DNA of 64,000 nt. Source: Cumulibacter sp047975195. GTDB taxonomy: Bacteria > Actinomycetota > Actinomycetes > Mycobacteriales > Antricoccaceae. Position numbers and translations under genes: made by a program. Shown one piece after another: positions 33,098 through 41,599 of the stretch. Each line of letters begins with the position of its first letter. Position 1 is the stretch's first letter. The stretch is taken from assembly GCA_047975195.1 (NCBI GenBank), contig JBKEDB010000005.1, positions 124,001 through 188,000 on the forward strand, given 5' to 3'. A model generated the notes under the pieces. The model searched no databases and was not told where the DNA came from. It was given only the letters and a program-made list of their open reading frames with translations.

Positions 33098-33820
33098 GTG
33101 CGTAGCTTGCAAGTCGCGTTCGCCGTGTTGGAAGAGATCGCCGAGGCCCAGGTAATCGGCGTATCCGAGCTTGCCCGTCGGTTAAATCTGCCGAAGGCAA
33201 CGGTCCAACGTTCGTTGCGGGCGCTCGCCGACGTCCGGTACGTCGTACGTGCAGACAAGACGCAGTGGCAGCTCAGCGCGCGAGTGCTCGGCTTGGCCAG
33301 CCAGATGAAGTACCACGACAACCTCGCCAGAGCCGCGCGACCCGCAATGAAGGACCTCTGCGACGAGGTGGACGAGACAATCCACCTCACGGTCCGCGAG
33401 GATCGCTGGGTCGTCCTGGTCAGCTTGGTCGAGCCGACCCGACCGGTGCGGACCACCGCGCACATCAGCAGTATGCAGTTGGCGCACGCGACTGCGACGG
33501 GCAAGGCCATGTTGTCCGCGCTGTCGGATGAGGACGTGCGCGAACTGCTCGGCACCGGGCTCGAGACACCCACCGAGCGCACCATCGCCACGATCCCAGC
33601 CCTACTTAAAGCGCTCGCCCAGATACGTCAGCGCGGCTACGCGATCAATGACCGTGAATACCAGATCGACACCGCGTCGATCGCGGCTCCGATCCGAGAT
33701 GCGAGCGGACGTACGGTCGCCGCCATGAGTATTTCCTCGCCGGCCACTCGGCTCAAGCGCAACCTCTGGAAGCCGTACGGCGAGGCTGTCGCCCGCGCGG
33801 CCTCCCGGGTGCAGATCTAA
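33098..33820 (+). CDS. IclR-family transcriptional regulator
   Basis: 240 residues. The winged helix reads VIGVSELARRLNLPKATVQR then SLRALADVRYVV. The effector domain has TGKAMLSALSDEDVRELLG, RGYAINDREYQIDTASIAAP and VAAMSISSPA, typical of IclR proteins that sense small aromatic or aliphatic acids. The GTG start at 33098 has AGGGAGC upstream. It lies between the diverging ABC/CoA-transferase operon and the hydratase-dehydrogenase genes, and probably controls both. Confidence 0.9.
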   Translation: MRSLQVAFAVLEEIAEAQVIGVSELARRLNLPKATVQRSLRALADVRYVVRADKTQWQLSARVLGLASQMKYHDNLARAARPAMKDLCDEVDETIHLTVREDRWVVLVSLVEPTRPVRTTAHISSMQLAHATATGKAMLSALSDEDVRELLGTGLETPTERTIATIPALLKALAQIRQRGYAINDREYQIDTASIAAPIRDASGRTVAAMSISSPATRLKRNLWKPYGEAVARAASRVQI

Positions 33821-33885
33821 CCGGTCGCGAAACTTGACAGGTCATCCCCGCTTTTGCTTGGCTCACCCCTTAAAATGAAACATGG

Positions 33886-33902
33886 GTTCCGTATAACGGA
33901 AC
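33886..33902. promoter_or_regulatory. Palindrome GTTCCG-N5-CGGAAC, probable IclR operator
   Basis: A perfect 6+6 palindrome with centre TATAA between iclR and the enoyl-CoA hydratase gene, about 105 bases before the latter. The related half GGAACAC recurs at 32943-32949 in front of the diverging ABC operon. Assignment to the adjacent IclR protein is inference from position and symmetry. Confidence 0.55.
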
Positions 33903-33931
33903 ACCTTGGGTGGCGTGGGTTTCGAGCGCCT

Positions 33932-33953
33932 GTGTCACCTACAGATGTGACAC
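33932..33953. promoter_or_regulatory. Second inverted repeat GTGTCAC-N8-GTGACAC
   Basis: Perfect 7-base arms (33932-33938 and 33947-33953), 54 bases before ATG 34008. It could be a second operator or a leader hairpin. Confidence 0.4.
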
Positions 33954-34007
33954 CCACGAGCGGACACCCCGATGCCCGCGAAAACGAGAGTCACGGTGAG
34001 GAACGAC

Positions 34008-34784
34008 ATGACAGCATCCCTTGAGTTGGATCGCCCCAAACCCGGCGTGGCGGTGATCACCTTCGCCAATCCACCGAGGAACCAGATGAGCGCCGACGCA
34101 CTCGCCTCCTTCCACGACATCCTCGACGAATTGGAGAAAGACCTACAGATCCGTTGCCTGGTCATCACCGGCACCGGATCCTCCTGGTGTGCCGGCGCAG
34201 ACCTGCGCGAGGAGCGTGGTCAAACACCAGAGCAACTACGGGCGCACGCTGATTCCAGGGCCTCCTTCGGGACCTTGATCGGGCGGCTAGAATCCATCCG
34301 CTTTCCGGTTATCGCTGCGATCAACGGATACACGATCGGCGGCGGCATGGACCTGGCGCTCGCGTGCGATATCCGCGTCGGGTGCGAGGACGCCGTTTTC
34401 GTGTGCGCCGGGGTCAACGTCGGGCTCATCGCGAGTTGGTACCGGCTGCCTCGAGCCATCGGACTCGGACCTGCCAAGCACATGCTGCTGACCGGGGACA
34501 AGTTTGACGCGGATTGGGCGTTACGCAACGGCCTCATCACCGCGCTATACGACGCGTCCTCATTACTGGATGAGTCTATGCAGCTCGCCGACCGGATCGC
34601 GACTCGGGCGCCGCTTTCGGTGGAGGCGACGAAAGAGTGCTCGGCTCAGGCGTTCGAACTCTCCAGCGAGAGCGCCGCCGCGCTACACACGGAGAAGTTC
34701 CTCATCATGGCCGCCAGCGCGGACCACCGCGAGGCAGTCGCATCGTTCTTCGAGAAGCGTCCTGCGACATTCCTGAGGAGGTGA
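34008..34784 (+). CDS. Enoyl-CoA hydratase/isomerase family protein
   Basis: 258 residues of the crotonase fold. The oxyanion-hole segments are TGTGSSWCAGADLREERG and INGYTIGGGMDLALACDIRV. Instead of the paired Glu residues of true hydratases, the second site reads VFVCAGVNVGLIASWYRLPR, so the reaction may differ (isomerase, hydrolase or hydratase of an unusual substrate). ATG 34008 is chosen for GAGGA at good spacing; ATG 33972 is less likely. A dehydrogenase gene follows 4 bases later. Confidence 0.88.
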   Translation: MTASLELDRPKPGVAVITFANPPRNQMSADALASFHDILDELEKDLQIRCLVITGTGSSWCAGADLREERGQTPEQLRAHADSRASFGTLIGRLESIRFPVIAAINGYTIGGGMDLALACDIRVGCEDAVFVCAGVNVGLIASWYRLPRAIGLGPAKHMLLTGDKFDADWALRNGLITALYDASSLLDESMQLADRIATRAPLSVEATKECSAQAFELSSESAAALHTEKFLIMAASADHREAVASFFEKRPATFLRR

Positions 34785-34788
34785 ACAC

Positions 34789-35523
34789 ATGCAACTCGGA
34801 CTGAGCGGAGCAGCAGCGCTGGTCACCGGAGCCAGCACCGGGATAGGCCGGGCGATCGCGCAGCAACTCGTCGAATCCGGCGCGCACGTCGTGGTGTCCA
34901 GTCGTCAATCGTCGGCGGAACCCGTGAACGGCGCGCACGCGGAGTTTCTCGGTGACTTCGCGACATCCTCGTGGGCCGATGAACTCGTCACCCGCGCCGC
35001 GCGGTCACTCGGTCGGCTGGATATCGTGGCGCATTGTGCTGGCGGTGCAGTGAATGGAAGTTTCGATACTCTCGACGCACCGGCTTGGCGCGGCGGACTG
35101 GATCTCAATCTGCTCAGCGCCGTCGACCTGGTCCGCGCCGCCACACCTCACCTGCGCGCCAGTCGCGGCCGAGTTCTGCTGTTGGGCGCCGTCAGCGGAT
35201 CGGAGCCACGGGCACACCACAGCATTTCAAACGTCGCGAAGGCGGGGGTCGCCGCATTGGGCAAGTCGCTGAGCCGCGACCTGGCATCCGACGGAATCAT
35301 CGTCAATGTGATCGCACCTGGCAGGATCCGGAGCGCCCAGGTCGATCGCGGGTACCCGACGGAGCAAAGTCGTCGCGATTTCGCCGAGTCCCAGATCCCG
35401 CTGCAGCGCTTCGGCGAAGCCCACGAAGTTGCCAGCCTCGCGGCCTATCTCGTGTCGCCGCTGAATACCTACGCCACCGGGCAGGTGATCGACGTCGATG
35501 GCGGCATGTCGCTGAGCTACTAG
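34789..35523 (+). CDS. Short-chain dehydrogenase/reductase-like protein lacking the catalytic Tyr
   Basis: 244 residues with a clear Rossmann fold: VTGASTGIGRAIAQQLVESG for NAD(P), VAHCAGG for the NAG motif, and a C-terminal TGQVIDVDGGMSLSY. The expected Y-x3-K is replaced: the aligned stretch is SISNVAKAGVAALGKSLS, so Ser stands where Tyr should be and Lys is kept. It may catalyse a different step, or be catalytically reduced. It is coupled to the hydratase gene and likely acts on the same CoA pathway. Confidence 0.88.
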   Translation: MQLGLSGAAALVTGASTGIGRAIAQQLVESGAHVVVSSRQSSAEPVNGAHAEFLGDFATSSWADELVTRAARSLGRLDIVAHCAGGAVNGSFDTLDAPAWRGGLDLNLLSAVDLVRAATPHLRASRGRVLLLGAVSGSEPRAHHSISNVAKAGVAALGKSLSRDLASDGIIVNVIAPGRIRSAQVDRGYPTEQSRRDFAESQIPLQRFGEAHEVASLAAYLVSPLNTYATGQVIDVDGGMSLSY

Positions 35524-35542
35524 ACAAGGTGCAACTGACACG

Positions 35543-35581
35543 AAAGTTGGGCTCCGGAGGTGTCCTCCGGAGCCCAACTTT
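35543..35581. terminator. Bidirectional hairpin terminator
   Basis: Perfect 18-base arms (35543-35560, 35564-35581; arm begins AAAGTTGGGCTCC) with a three-base loop, and A- and T-rich ends. It separates the dehydrogenase gene from the converging AIM24-like gene. Confidence 0.88.
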
Positions 35582-35592
35582 TGCTGTCGTGA

Positions 35593-36306
35593 TTAGCGGA
35601 AGATTCCGCCGAGACCGCCCTGCGGGTTATTGCCCGGAGCGAGCGAGGCTGCCCACTGCGCGAACGCTGATGGGTTCCGTGTCTGCAAGTAGATCCGCCC
35701 GGGGCCGGCGAAGTCGAAAACGAATCCCTCACCGGACTTCATCGACTGAATCGTGCGGCCTTCGACGGCCCGCCGCATCCGGAACTGGATATTCAGGTCG
35801 TAAGCAACGACGTGACCGGTGTCGACGACGATCTGCTCCTCCGGGGCAAGGTCGACCACATCGATCGCGCCGAACACGCTGACGACCGCGGTGCCCTGCC
35901 CATGGCATCGGATACCGAAACCGCCCTCACCACCGAACAGGTTTGCCAGCCCGCCCCACTTGGTCTCGATCTCGGTGCCATAGGAGTTCGCGATCCAGTT
36001 TCCGCGAGCGAGATAGAACGGCCGGTCGGGCTGAATGTCGATCGGCATGATGTCACCGGGCAGCACACCCGTGACGTCTACCCAACCGCCCTGCTGTGGC
36101 GCGGTGTACGTGGTGGTGAAGAACGATTCGCCGGCCAGCACCGAGCGCTTGATGCCTTGCATTACACCGCCGGCTGACTTCGATTCGATGTGCATCCCTG
36201 GGCTGTGCATCGCCATCGCACCGCTTTCGACCCGTACGGGTTCGTTGGGTGCGAGCGAAAGCCTCGCCATCGTGAACGAAGGGTTATGACGCAGATTCAC
36301 CTGCAT
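35593..36306 (-). CDS. AIM24 / TIGR00266 family protein
   Basis: 237 residues. The family stretches are LAPNEPVRVESGAMAMHS, AGESFFTTTYTAP, GLANLFGGEGGFGIRCHG and RRAVEGRTIQSMKSGEGFVF; the sequence ends in a Gly/Pro-rich tail. AIM24-like proteins form a double beta-sandwich and are soluble; the bacterial function is not established. ATG 36306 lies 19 bases after the pyruvate carboxylase stop, so the two may share a transcript. Confidence 0.88.
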   Translation of the reverse strand: MQVNLRHNPSFTMARLSLAPNEPVRVESGAMAMHSPGMHIESKSAGGVMQGIKRSVLAGESFFTTTYTAPQQGGWVDVTGVLPGDIMPIDIQPDRPFYLARGNWIANSYGTEIETKWGGLANLFGGEGGFGIRCHGQGTAVVSVFGAIDVVDLAPEEQIVVDTGHVVAYDLNIQFRMRRAVEGRTIQSMKSGEGFVFDFAGPGRIYLQTRNPSAFAQWAASLAPGNNPQGGLGGIFR

Positions 36307-36325
36307 GATCGAACTCCATGTCTAC

Positions 36326-39300
36326 TCAAGTGATCACCAGCACGAGGTCGCCACCCTCGACCTGAGCAGCACCACCGAGTGCGACGCGTTCGACCTTACC
36401 CGCGACAGGCGATGTGATCGAGGCCTCCATCTTCATCGCCTCGATGGTCGCGACCGTCTGCCCAGCTTCTACCTGATCTCCTGCCGATACCGTCACCGTC
36501 ACGACGCCGGCGAACGGTGCTCCAATCTGCCCGGGGTTGCCCTTATCCGCCTTCTCAGCAGCCGGTACATCGCTGGAGATCGACCGATCTCGCACGCTGA
36601 CCGGGCGCAGTTGGCCATTGATCGTGCACATGACGGTCCGGAAACCACGCTCGTCCGGCGCGCTGATCGACTGCAGACCCAGATGTAGGGTCTTCCCCTC
36701 CTCGATCGACACCCGGTACTCCAGGCCGGATTCCATGCCGTAGAGGAACGGGGTGGTCGGCAGGACCGACACGTTCCCAAACTTTTCGTAGTGGTCGAGG
36801 TACTCGCGGGTGGGTCCGGGGAATAGCAACCGGTTCAGCGTGCCACGGCGGTCCGAACTCAGACCAGCGCGATCTGCCGCAGTGAGGTCGGTCATCTGTG
36901 GAGTGGCCTTGCGCCCGTCCAGTGCCTTGGTGCGGAATGGCTCGGGCCACCCACCTGGGGGATCTCCCAACTCGCCGTTCAGGAAGCCGATCACCGAGTC
37001 CGGAATATCGAACTGGCCAGGATTCTCCTCAAACTCGGCCGGGTCTGCACCGACGGCAACCAACTGCAGTGCGAGGTCACCGACGACTTTGCTCGATGGC
37101 GTCACCTTGACGACGTTGCCGAGAATCCGGTTCGCGGCCGCGTACATGTCCTCGATCTGTTCGAACTTCTCACCGAGGCCGAGCGCGATGGCCTGCTGCC
37201 GCAGGTTGGACAGTTGCCCGCCGGGAATCTCGTGGGTGTACACCCGACCAGTCGGAGCTGGTAGCCCGGACTCGAACGGCGCGTACAACTTGCGCACGCT
37301 CTCCCAGTACGGCTCGAGGTCGCAGACCGCCTGTAGATCGAGTCCGGACTCGCGTGCGGAGAAGTCTGTCGCTGCCACCAGGGCCGACATCGACGGCTGG
37401 CTAGTTGTGCCAGCGACGGACGCCGACGCTGCGTCCACGGCATCGACGCCCGCTTCGATTGCGGCCAGTAACGTGCCTAGTTGACCACCGGTCGTATCGT
37501 GCGTGTGCAGATGCACCGGTAGATCGAAGCGCTCACGCAACGCAGTCACGAGCGTGCGGGCAGCCGGGGCCCGCAGCAGTCCGGCCATATCCTTGATTGC
37601 CAGCACGTGTGCGCCCGCCGCGACAATGTCGTCGGCCAGTCGGAGGTAGTAACCGAGCGTGTACAGCTTCTCGGCGGGATTACTTAAATCGCCGGTATAA
37701 CACAAGGCCACCTCGGCGACAGACGTGCCGGTCTCGCGGACGGCATCGATCGCCGGTCGCATCTGCGACACATCGTTGAGCGCGTCGAAGATACGGAACA
37801 CGTCGATACCGGTCGCCGCGGCCTCCTGGACGAAGGCATTAGTGACGTCGGCCGGGTACGGGGTGTACCCCACCGTGTTGCGCCCGCGCAGCAGCATCTG
37901 CAAGCAGATGTTCGGCACCGCCTCGCGCAGCGCGGCGAGGCGATCCCAGGGGCTCTCGTTCAGGAAGCGCAGCGCGACGTCGTACGTCGCACCGCCCCAT
38001 GCCTCGATGCTCCACAACTGCGGCGTCAGGCGCGCCACGTGACCGGCGACATTGAGCAGATCCTCGGTGCGGACCCGGGTCGCCAACAGGGACTGGTGTG
38101 CGTCGCGGAAGGTGGTGTCGGTGATCGCGATCCGCTCGTACGCGCGCAACCCGGCAGCAAATGCCTCCGGGCCGAGGTTGCGTAGGTGATCACGCGAGGA
38201 AGGCGGCGGCGGCACGCTCAGGTCGAGGGCAGGCAGTTTGGTCACCGGCTGAATCTCGATCGGCTTGTCGCCGTTCGGCTTGTTCACCGTGACGTCAGCG
38301 AGAAAGTTGAGCAACTTCGTACCGCGGTCGGCCGACGAACGGGCGGTGAGCAGCCGCGGGTGCTTGTCGATGAAGCTGGTCGTCAGGCGACCGGCCTGGA
38401 AATCGGGATCGGCGAGCACGGCCTGCAGAAACGGCACGTTGGTGGACACGCCGCGGATCCGGAACTCCGCAATGGCGCGCGCCGCGCGCTCCACAGCGAC
38501 ACTGAAGTCACGTCCGCGGCAGGTGAGCTTGGTCAGCATCGAATCGAAATGCGCACCCACTTCGGCACCGGTGTACGTCGTACCACCGTCCAGGCGCACA
38601 CCGGCGCCGCCTGGTGAGCGGTACGTCGTGATGATGCCCGTGTCCGGGCGGAATCCGTTGGCGGGATCCTCTGTCGTGATGCGGCACTGCAGTGCCGCGC
38701 CGCGCACCTGAATCGAGTCCTGGTCCAGGCCTAGGTCGGCGAGAGTCTCCCCTGCCGCGATCCGAAGCTGCGAACGCACCAGGTCGACGTCGGTGATCTC
38801 CTCGGTGACCGTGTGCTCGACCTGGATGCGCGGGTTCATCTCGATGAAGACGTAGTTGCCAGCCGGGTCGAGTAGGAATTCCACGGTACCGGCGTTCTTA
38901 TAGCCGATTTCGCGGGCAAAGCGCACGGCGTCCGCGCAGATCCGGTCGCGGAGTTCGGGGTGAAGGTTGGGTGCGGGCGCGATCTCGACGACCTTCTGGT
39001 GCCGACGCTGGACGGAGCAATCACGTTCGAAGAGGTGGATCACGTTGCCCTCGCCGTCGGCTAGGATCTGCACCTCAATGTGCCGGGGCTCGGTGACGGC
39101 CTGCTCTACGAAGACGGTTGGGTCGCCGAACGCACCCTCGGCCTCGCGCATGCACGCTTCAATGGCCTCGCGCAGGTCGCCTTCGGCATCGACGCGGCGC
39201 ATGCCCCGACCGCCACCACCAGCGACTGCTTTGACGAACAGCGGGAACGGGATCTGCTCGGCCGCCATCATCAGTTCGTCGGCGTCGGTGGACGGCGGAA

Positions 39301-39751
39301 CGGACTGCAGCGTAGGCACTCCGGCCTTCTGCGCGGCAGCGATCGCGCGCGCCTTGTTGCCGGTGAGCGTGAGCACTTCGGCGCTGGGCCCGATGAAGGT
39401 GATCCCAGCCGCGTCACACGCCTCAGCCAGCTTCGGGTTCTCACTGAGGAACCCGTAGCCCGGATAAATCGCGTCCGCGCCGCATTTGACCGCGGTCTCG
39501 ACGATGAGTTCGGGGTCTAGATAGGCGCGTACGGGGTGCCCTACTTCACCAATCTGATAAGCCTCGTCGGCCTTGAGCCGATGCTCAGAATTGCGATCTT
39601 CGTACGGGAACACGGCGACGGTGTCGGCGTGCATCTCGTACGCAGCTCGAAAGGCCCGGATTGCTATCTCGCCGCGGTTGGCGACGAGGACCTTAGAAAA
39701 ACCGGGCCGCTCGGTAGAGCGGGGTGCCTGGTTCGTTACATCGTGGTCCAT
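36326..39751 (-). CDS. pyc: Pyruvate carboxylase
   Basis: 1141 residues, full length and single-chain. Domains in order are biotin carboxylase (FSKVLVANRGEIAIRAFRAA, KAVAGGGGRGMRRVD), carboxyltransferase (TDTTFRDAHQSLLATRVRTE, the metal-binding HLHTHDTTGG) and the C-terminal biotin carrier with EAMKMEASITSPVAGKVE. It makes oxaloacetate from pyruvate, bicarbonate and ATP to refill the TCA cycle. ATG 39751 gives the expected short N-terminal leader. The gene is complete and has no partner genes apart from the AIM24-like gene downstream. Confidence 0.97.
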   Translation of the reverse strand: MDHDVTNQAPRSTERPGFSKVLVANRGEIAIRAFRAAYEMHADTVAVFPYEDRNSEHRLKADEAYQIGEVGHPVRAYLDPELIVETAVKCGADAIYPGYGFLSENPKLAEACDAAGITFIGPSAEVLTLTGNKARAIAAAQKAGVPTLQSVPPSTDADELMMAAEQIPFPLFVKAVAGGGGRGMRRVDAEGDLREAIEACMREAEGAFGDPTVFVEQAVTEPRHIEVQILADGEGNVIHLFERDCSVQRRHQKVVEIAPAPNLHPELRDRICADAVRFAREIGYKNAGTVEFLLDPAGNYVFIEMNPRIQVEHTVTEEITDVDLVRSQLRIAAGETLADLGLDQDSIQVRGAALQCRITTEDPANGFRPDTGIITTYRSPGGAGVRLDGGTTYTGAEVGAHFDSMLTKLTCRGRDFSVAVERAARAIAEFRIRGVSTNVPFLQAVLADPDFQAGRLTTSFIDKHPRLLTARSSADRGTKLLNFLADVTVNKPNGDKPIEIQPVTKLPALDLSVPPPPSSRDHLRNLGPEAFAAGLRAYERIAITDTTFRDAHQSLLATRVRTEDLLNVAGHVARLTPQLWSIEAWGGATYDVALRFLNESPWDRLAALREAVPNICLQMLLRGRNTVGYTPYPADVTNAFVQEAAATGIDVFRIFDALNDVSQMRPAIDAVRETGTSVAEVALCYTGDLSNPAEKLYTLGYYLRLADDIVAAGAHVLAIKDMAGLLRAPAARTLVTALRERFDLPVHLHTHDTTGGQLGTLLAAIEAGVDAVDAASASVAGTTSQPSMSALVAATDFSARESGLDLQAVCDLEPYWESVRKLYAPFESGLPAPTGRVYTHEIPGGQLSNLRQQAIALGLGEKFEQIEDMYAAANRILGNVVKVTPSSKVVGDLALQLVAVGADPAEFEENPGQFDIPDSVIGFLNGELGDPPGGWPEPFRTKALDGRKATPQMTDLTAADRAGLSSDRRGTLNRLLFPGPTREYLDHYEKFGNVSVLPTTPFLYGMESGLEYRVSIEEGKTLHLGLQSISAPDERGFRTVMCTINGQLRPVSVRDRSISSDVPAAEKADKGNPGQIGAPFAGVVTVTVSAGDQVEAGQTVATIEAMKMEASITSPVAGKVERVALGGAAQVEGGDLVLVIT

Positions 39752-39879
39752 GTGGCTATCAATCTTCCGGTCTTGGCGATTTCACGCCAGCGGCAGGGAT
39801 CATGTGAACCTACCAGCGATGCGGGGGCCGTCCAGGCCGATCTCATGGCGCGGACGACGACCGATGCACAATCTCGCGT

Positions 39880-40782
39880 TCACCACGCGACCTCATGACA
39901 TTGCTTCGTCGGCGCGGTCTCGATCTGAAGCGTCGCGTGCTCGATCCCGTGATCACGTTGCAGCGCCGTCTGCGCCGCGACAAGTACTGCTTGTCGCTGG
40001 CCCTCCGCGCTGAGGAGCAGGTGTGCCGTTGCCACGTTCATTCCAGAAGTGAGGGTCCACACGTGCAGATCATGGATGTCGAGGACGCCATCGAGCGCGC
40101 GCAAGTCACGTTCGATCTCAGCGAGGTCCAGGTCCTTCGGCGCATGTTGGCCGAGGACGTGCAGCACCTGCCTGCCCAGGATGGCCGCGCGAACCGCAAC
40201 GAATGCGCCGATAGCGAGGGCGATGACGGTGTCCCAGATACCCGATCCGGTAATCATCACCAGCACGCCCGCCGCGATGACCCCGACGCTGCCGGCAGCA
40301 TCGGCAACAACTTCGTAGTACGCCCCTTTGACGTTGATCGACTCCTGTGATCCGGCGCGCAACAGCACCATCGAGACGAGATTGATCGCGAGGCCCAGCG
40401 CTCCGACGATGAGCATCGTGCCGGTGGCCAGTTCCGTGGGCGCACCAATTCGGCCGATCGCCTCGATGACGACGTAGACCGCCACGCCCAACATGATGAG
40501 CACGGTCAGACCGGCGGCAAACACCTCGACCCGATACGAGCCGAACGAGCGCCGTCCGGTGCGATCCGGTCGGGTCGCGATCCGAGTAGCCACCAGCGCT
40601 GCGCCGAGCGCGACCACATCGGCGGCCATGTGCCCGGCATCGGAAATCAGCGCCAGCGATCGGGACGCGATACCCGCAATGAGTTCGACGGCGAAGAACA
40701 CCGCAATCATCGCGAACGCGATGGCTAGCCTGCCGCGGTGTCTCGCCCCCGCATGCGCCGCGTGATCGTGTCCAACACCCAT
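39880..40782 (-). CDS. Cation diffusion facilitator (CzcD/ZitB-like)
   Basis: 300 residues, six membrane segments and a cytoplasmic C-terminal domain. The N-terminus is His-rich (GHDHAAHAGARH). The metal site has LISDAGHMAADVVALG in TM2. In TM5 the site is YYEVVADAAGSVGVI, with Glu in place of the usual His of Zn transporters, so ion choice may differ. ATG 40782 follows GGAGGAAGAC closely. It probably exports Zn2+ or a similar metal. An AT-rich palindrome CGCATATGCG (40833-40842) upstream could be an operator. Confidence 0.9.
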   Translation of the reverse strand: MGVGHDHAAHAGARHRGRLAIAFAMIAVFFAVELIAGIASRSLALISDAGHMAADVVALGAALVATRIATRPDRTGRRSFGSYRVEVFAAGLTVLIMLGVAVYVVIEAIGRIGAPTELATGTMLIVGALGLAINLVSMVLLRAGSQESINVKGAYYEVVADAAGSVGVIAAGVLVMITGSGIWDTVIALAIGAFVAVRAAILGRQVLHVLGQHAPKDLDLAEIERDLRALDGVLDIHDLHVWTLTSGMNVATAHLLLSAEGQRQAVLVAAQTALQRDHGIEHATLQIETAPTKQCHEVAW

Positions 40783-40881
40783 GTCTTCCTCCAACTCGTC
40801 TTCCTCGAACCAGACCGACACATTCAATAGTCCGCATATGCGCATTGGTATGACACGTGCTGGCAGACTTCGGTTGTCGAT

Positions 40882-41397
40882 CTAGTCGCGAGCAATCGCG
40901 AGATCGGCGAGTTTTGCGACCGTGTTGATATTGCGGGCCGTGCCAGTTGCCGCGGCAGGCACCTGCAACTTGGAACTGCCCACGCCGTCGGGGTAGGCGA
41001 TATAAATCTCACGCGTACCCAGTGCGATCCGTTCTGTCCGTTGGAAGCGAACGTGATCGAGCGCATCCGGCGGCGGAGCGGATTCCAAAAAGGAGACAAG
41101 CGTGAACTTCCCGGGCGTGTCAGGGAACGGATTCGCCGCATGCACTTGCGCTATCTGCGCGGCCGTGCGGACGAACACCGGACATGCCTTGCTGAAGTAG
41201 GAGCCGAGCCGAGCCGCAAGCGCATCGCGCACCGCAACCTCGTCCGCATCGGAGGTGAAGACAACATTCCCGCTGGCGATGTACGTCGCCACCTCATCGA
41301 ATCCGACCTCGATGCACATCGCGCGCAGTTCGGCCATCGGCAACTTTCCCGTACCGCCAACGTTCACCGCGCGCAGCAACGCCACATAAGAAGTCAT
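40882..41397 (-). CDS. DUF1697 domain protein
   Basis: 171 residues. The family N-terminus YVALLRAVNVGGTGKLPMAE is clear, with TYIASGNVVFTSDADE and an ending like ATGTARNINTVAKL. DUF1697 proteins are widespread and uncharacterised. ATG 41397 is the start. It shares the 200-base upstream gap with the diverging dehydratase gene; no link in function is obvious. Confidence 0.9.
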   Translation of the reverse strand: MTSYVALLRAVNVGGTGKLPMAELRAMCIEVGFDEVATYIASGNVVFTSDADEVAVRDALAARLGSYFSKACPVFVRTAAQIAQVHAANPFPDTPGKFTLVSFLESAPPPDALDHVRFQRTERIALGTREIYIAYPDGVGSSKLQVPAAATGTARNINTVAKLADLAIARD

Positions 41398-41599
41398 GCT
41401 CCCCCCTGCAGCGATAGTGACATACCCGGGCGGTCCGGCCGATCGCGCTGCCTGCCGTCACGACACACCACACCATCGCGCCGACTGTGCCAACACCGCA
41501 TCGTCGTAATCGGTTCGCCGGCCGCTTCAGGGTTACCGTCTCGGTCAGCCTGCGTTATGTTCACCATTGATAACGAACAATCGAAACAGGGGAAACGCC

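Noticed and set aside
35034..35882. 282-codon frame across the dehydrogenase gene, the terminator and the AIM24 gene
   Set aside because: It crosses a perfect terminator hairpin and overlaps two well-supported genes in other frames.
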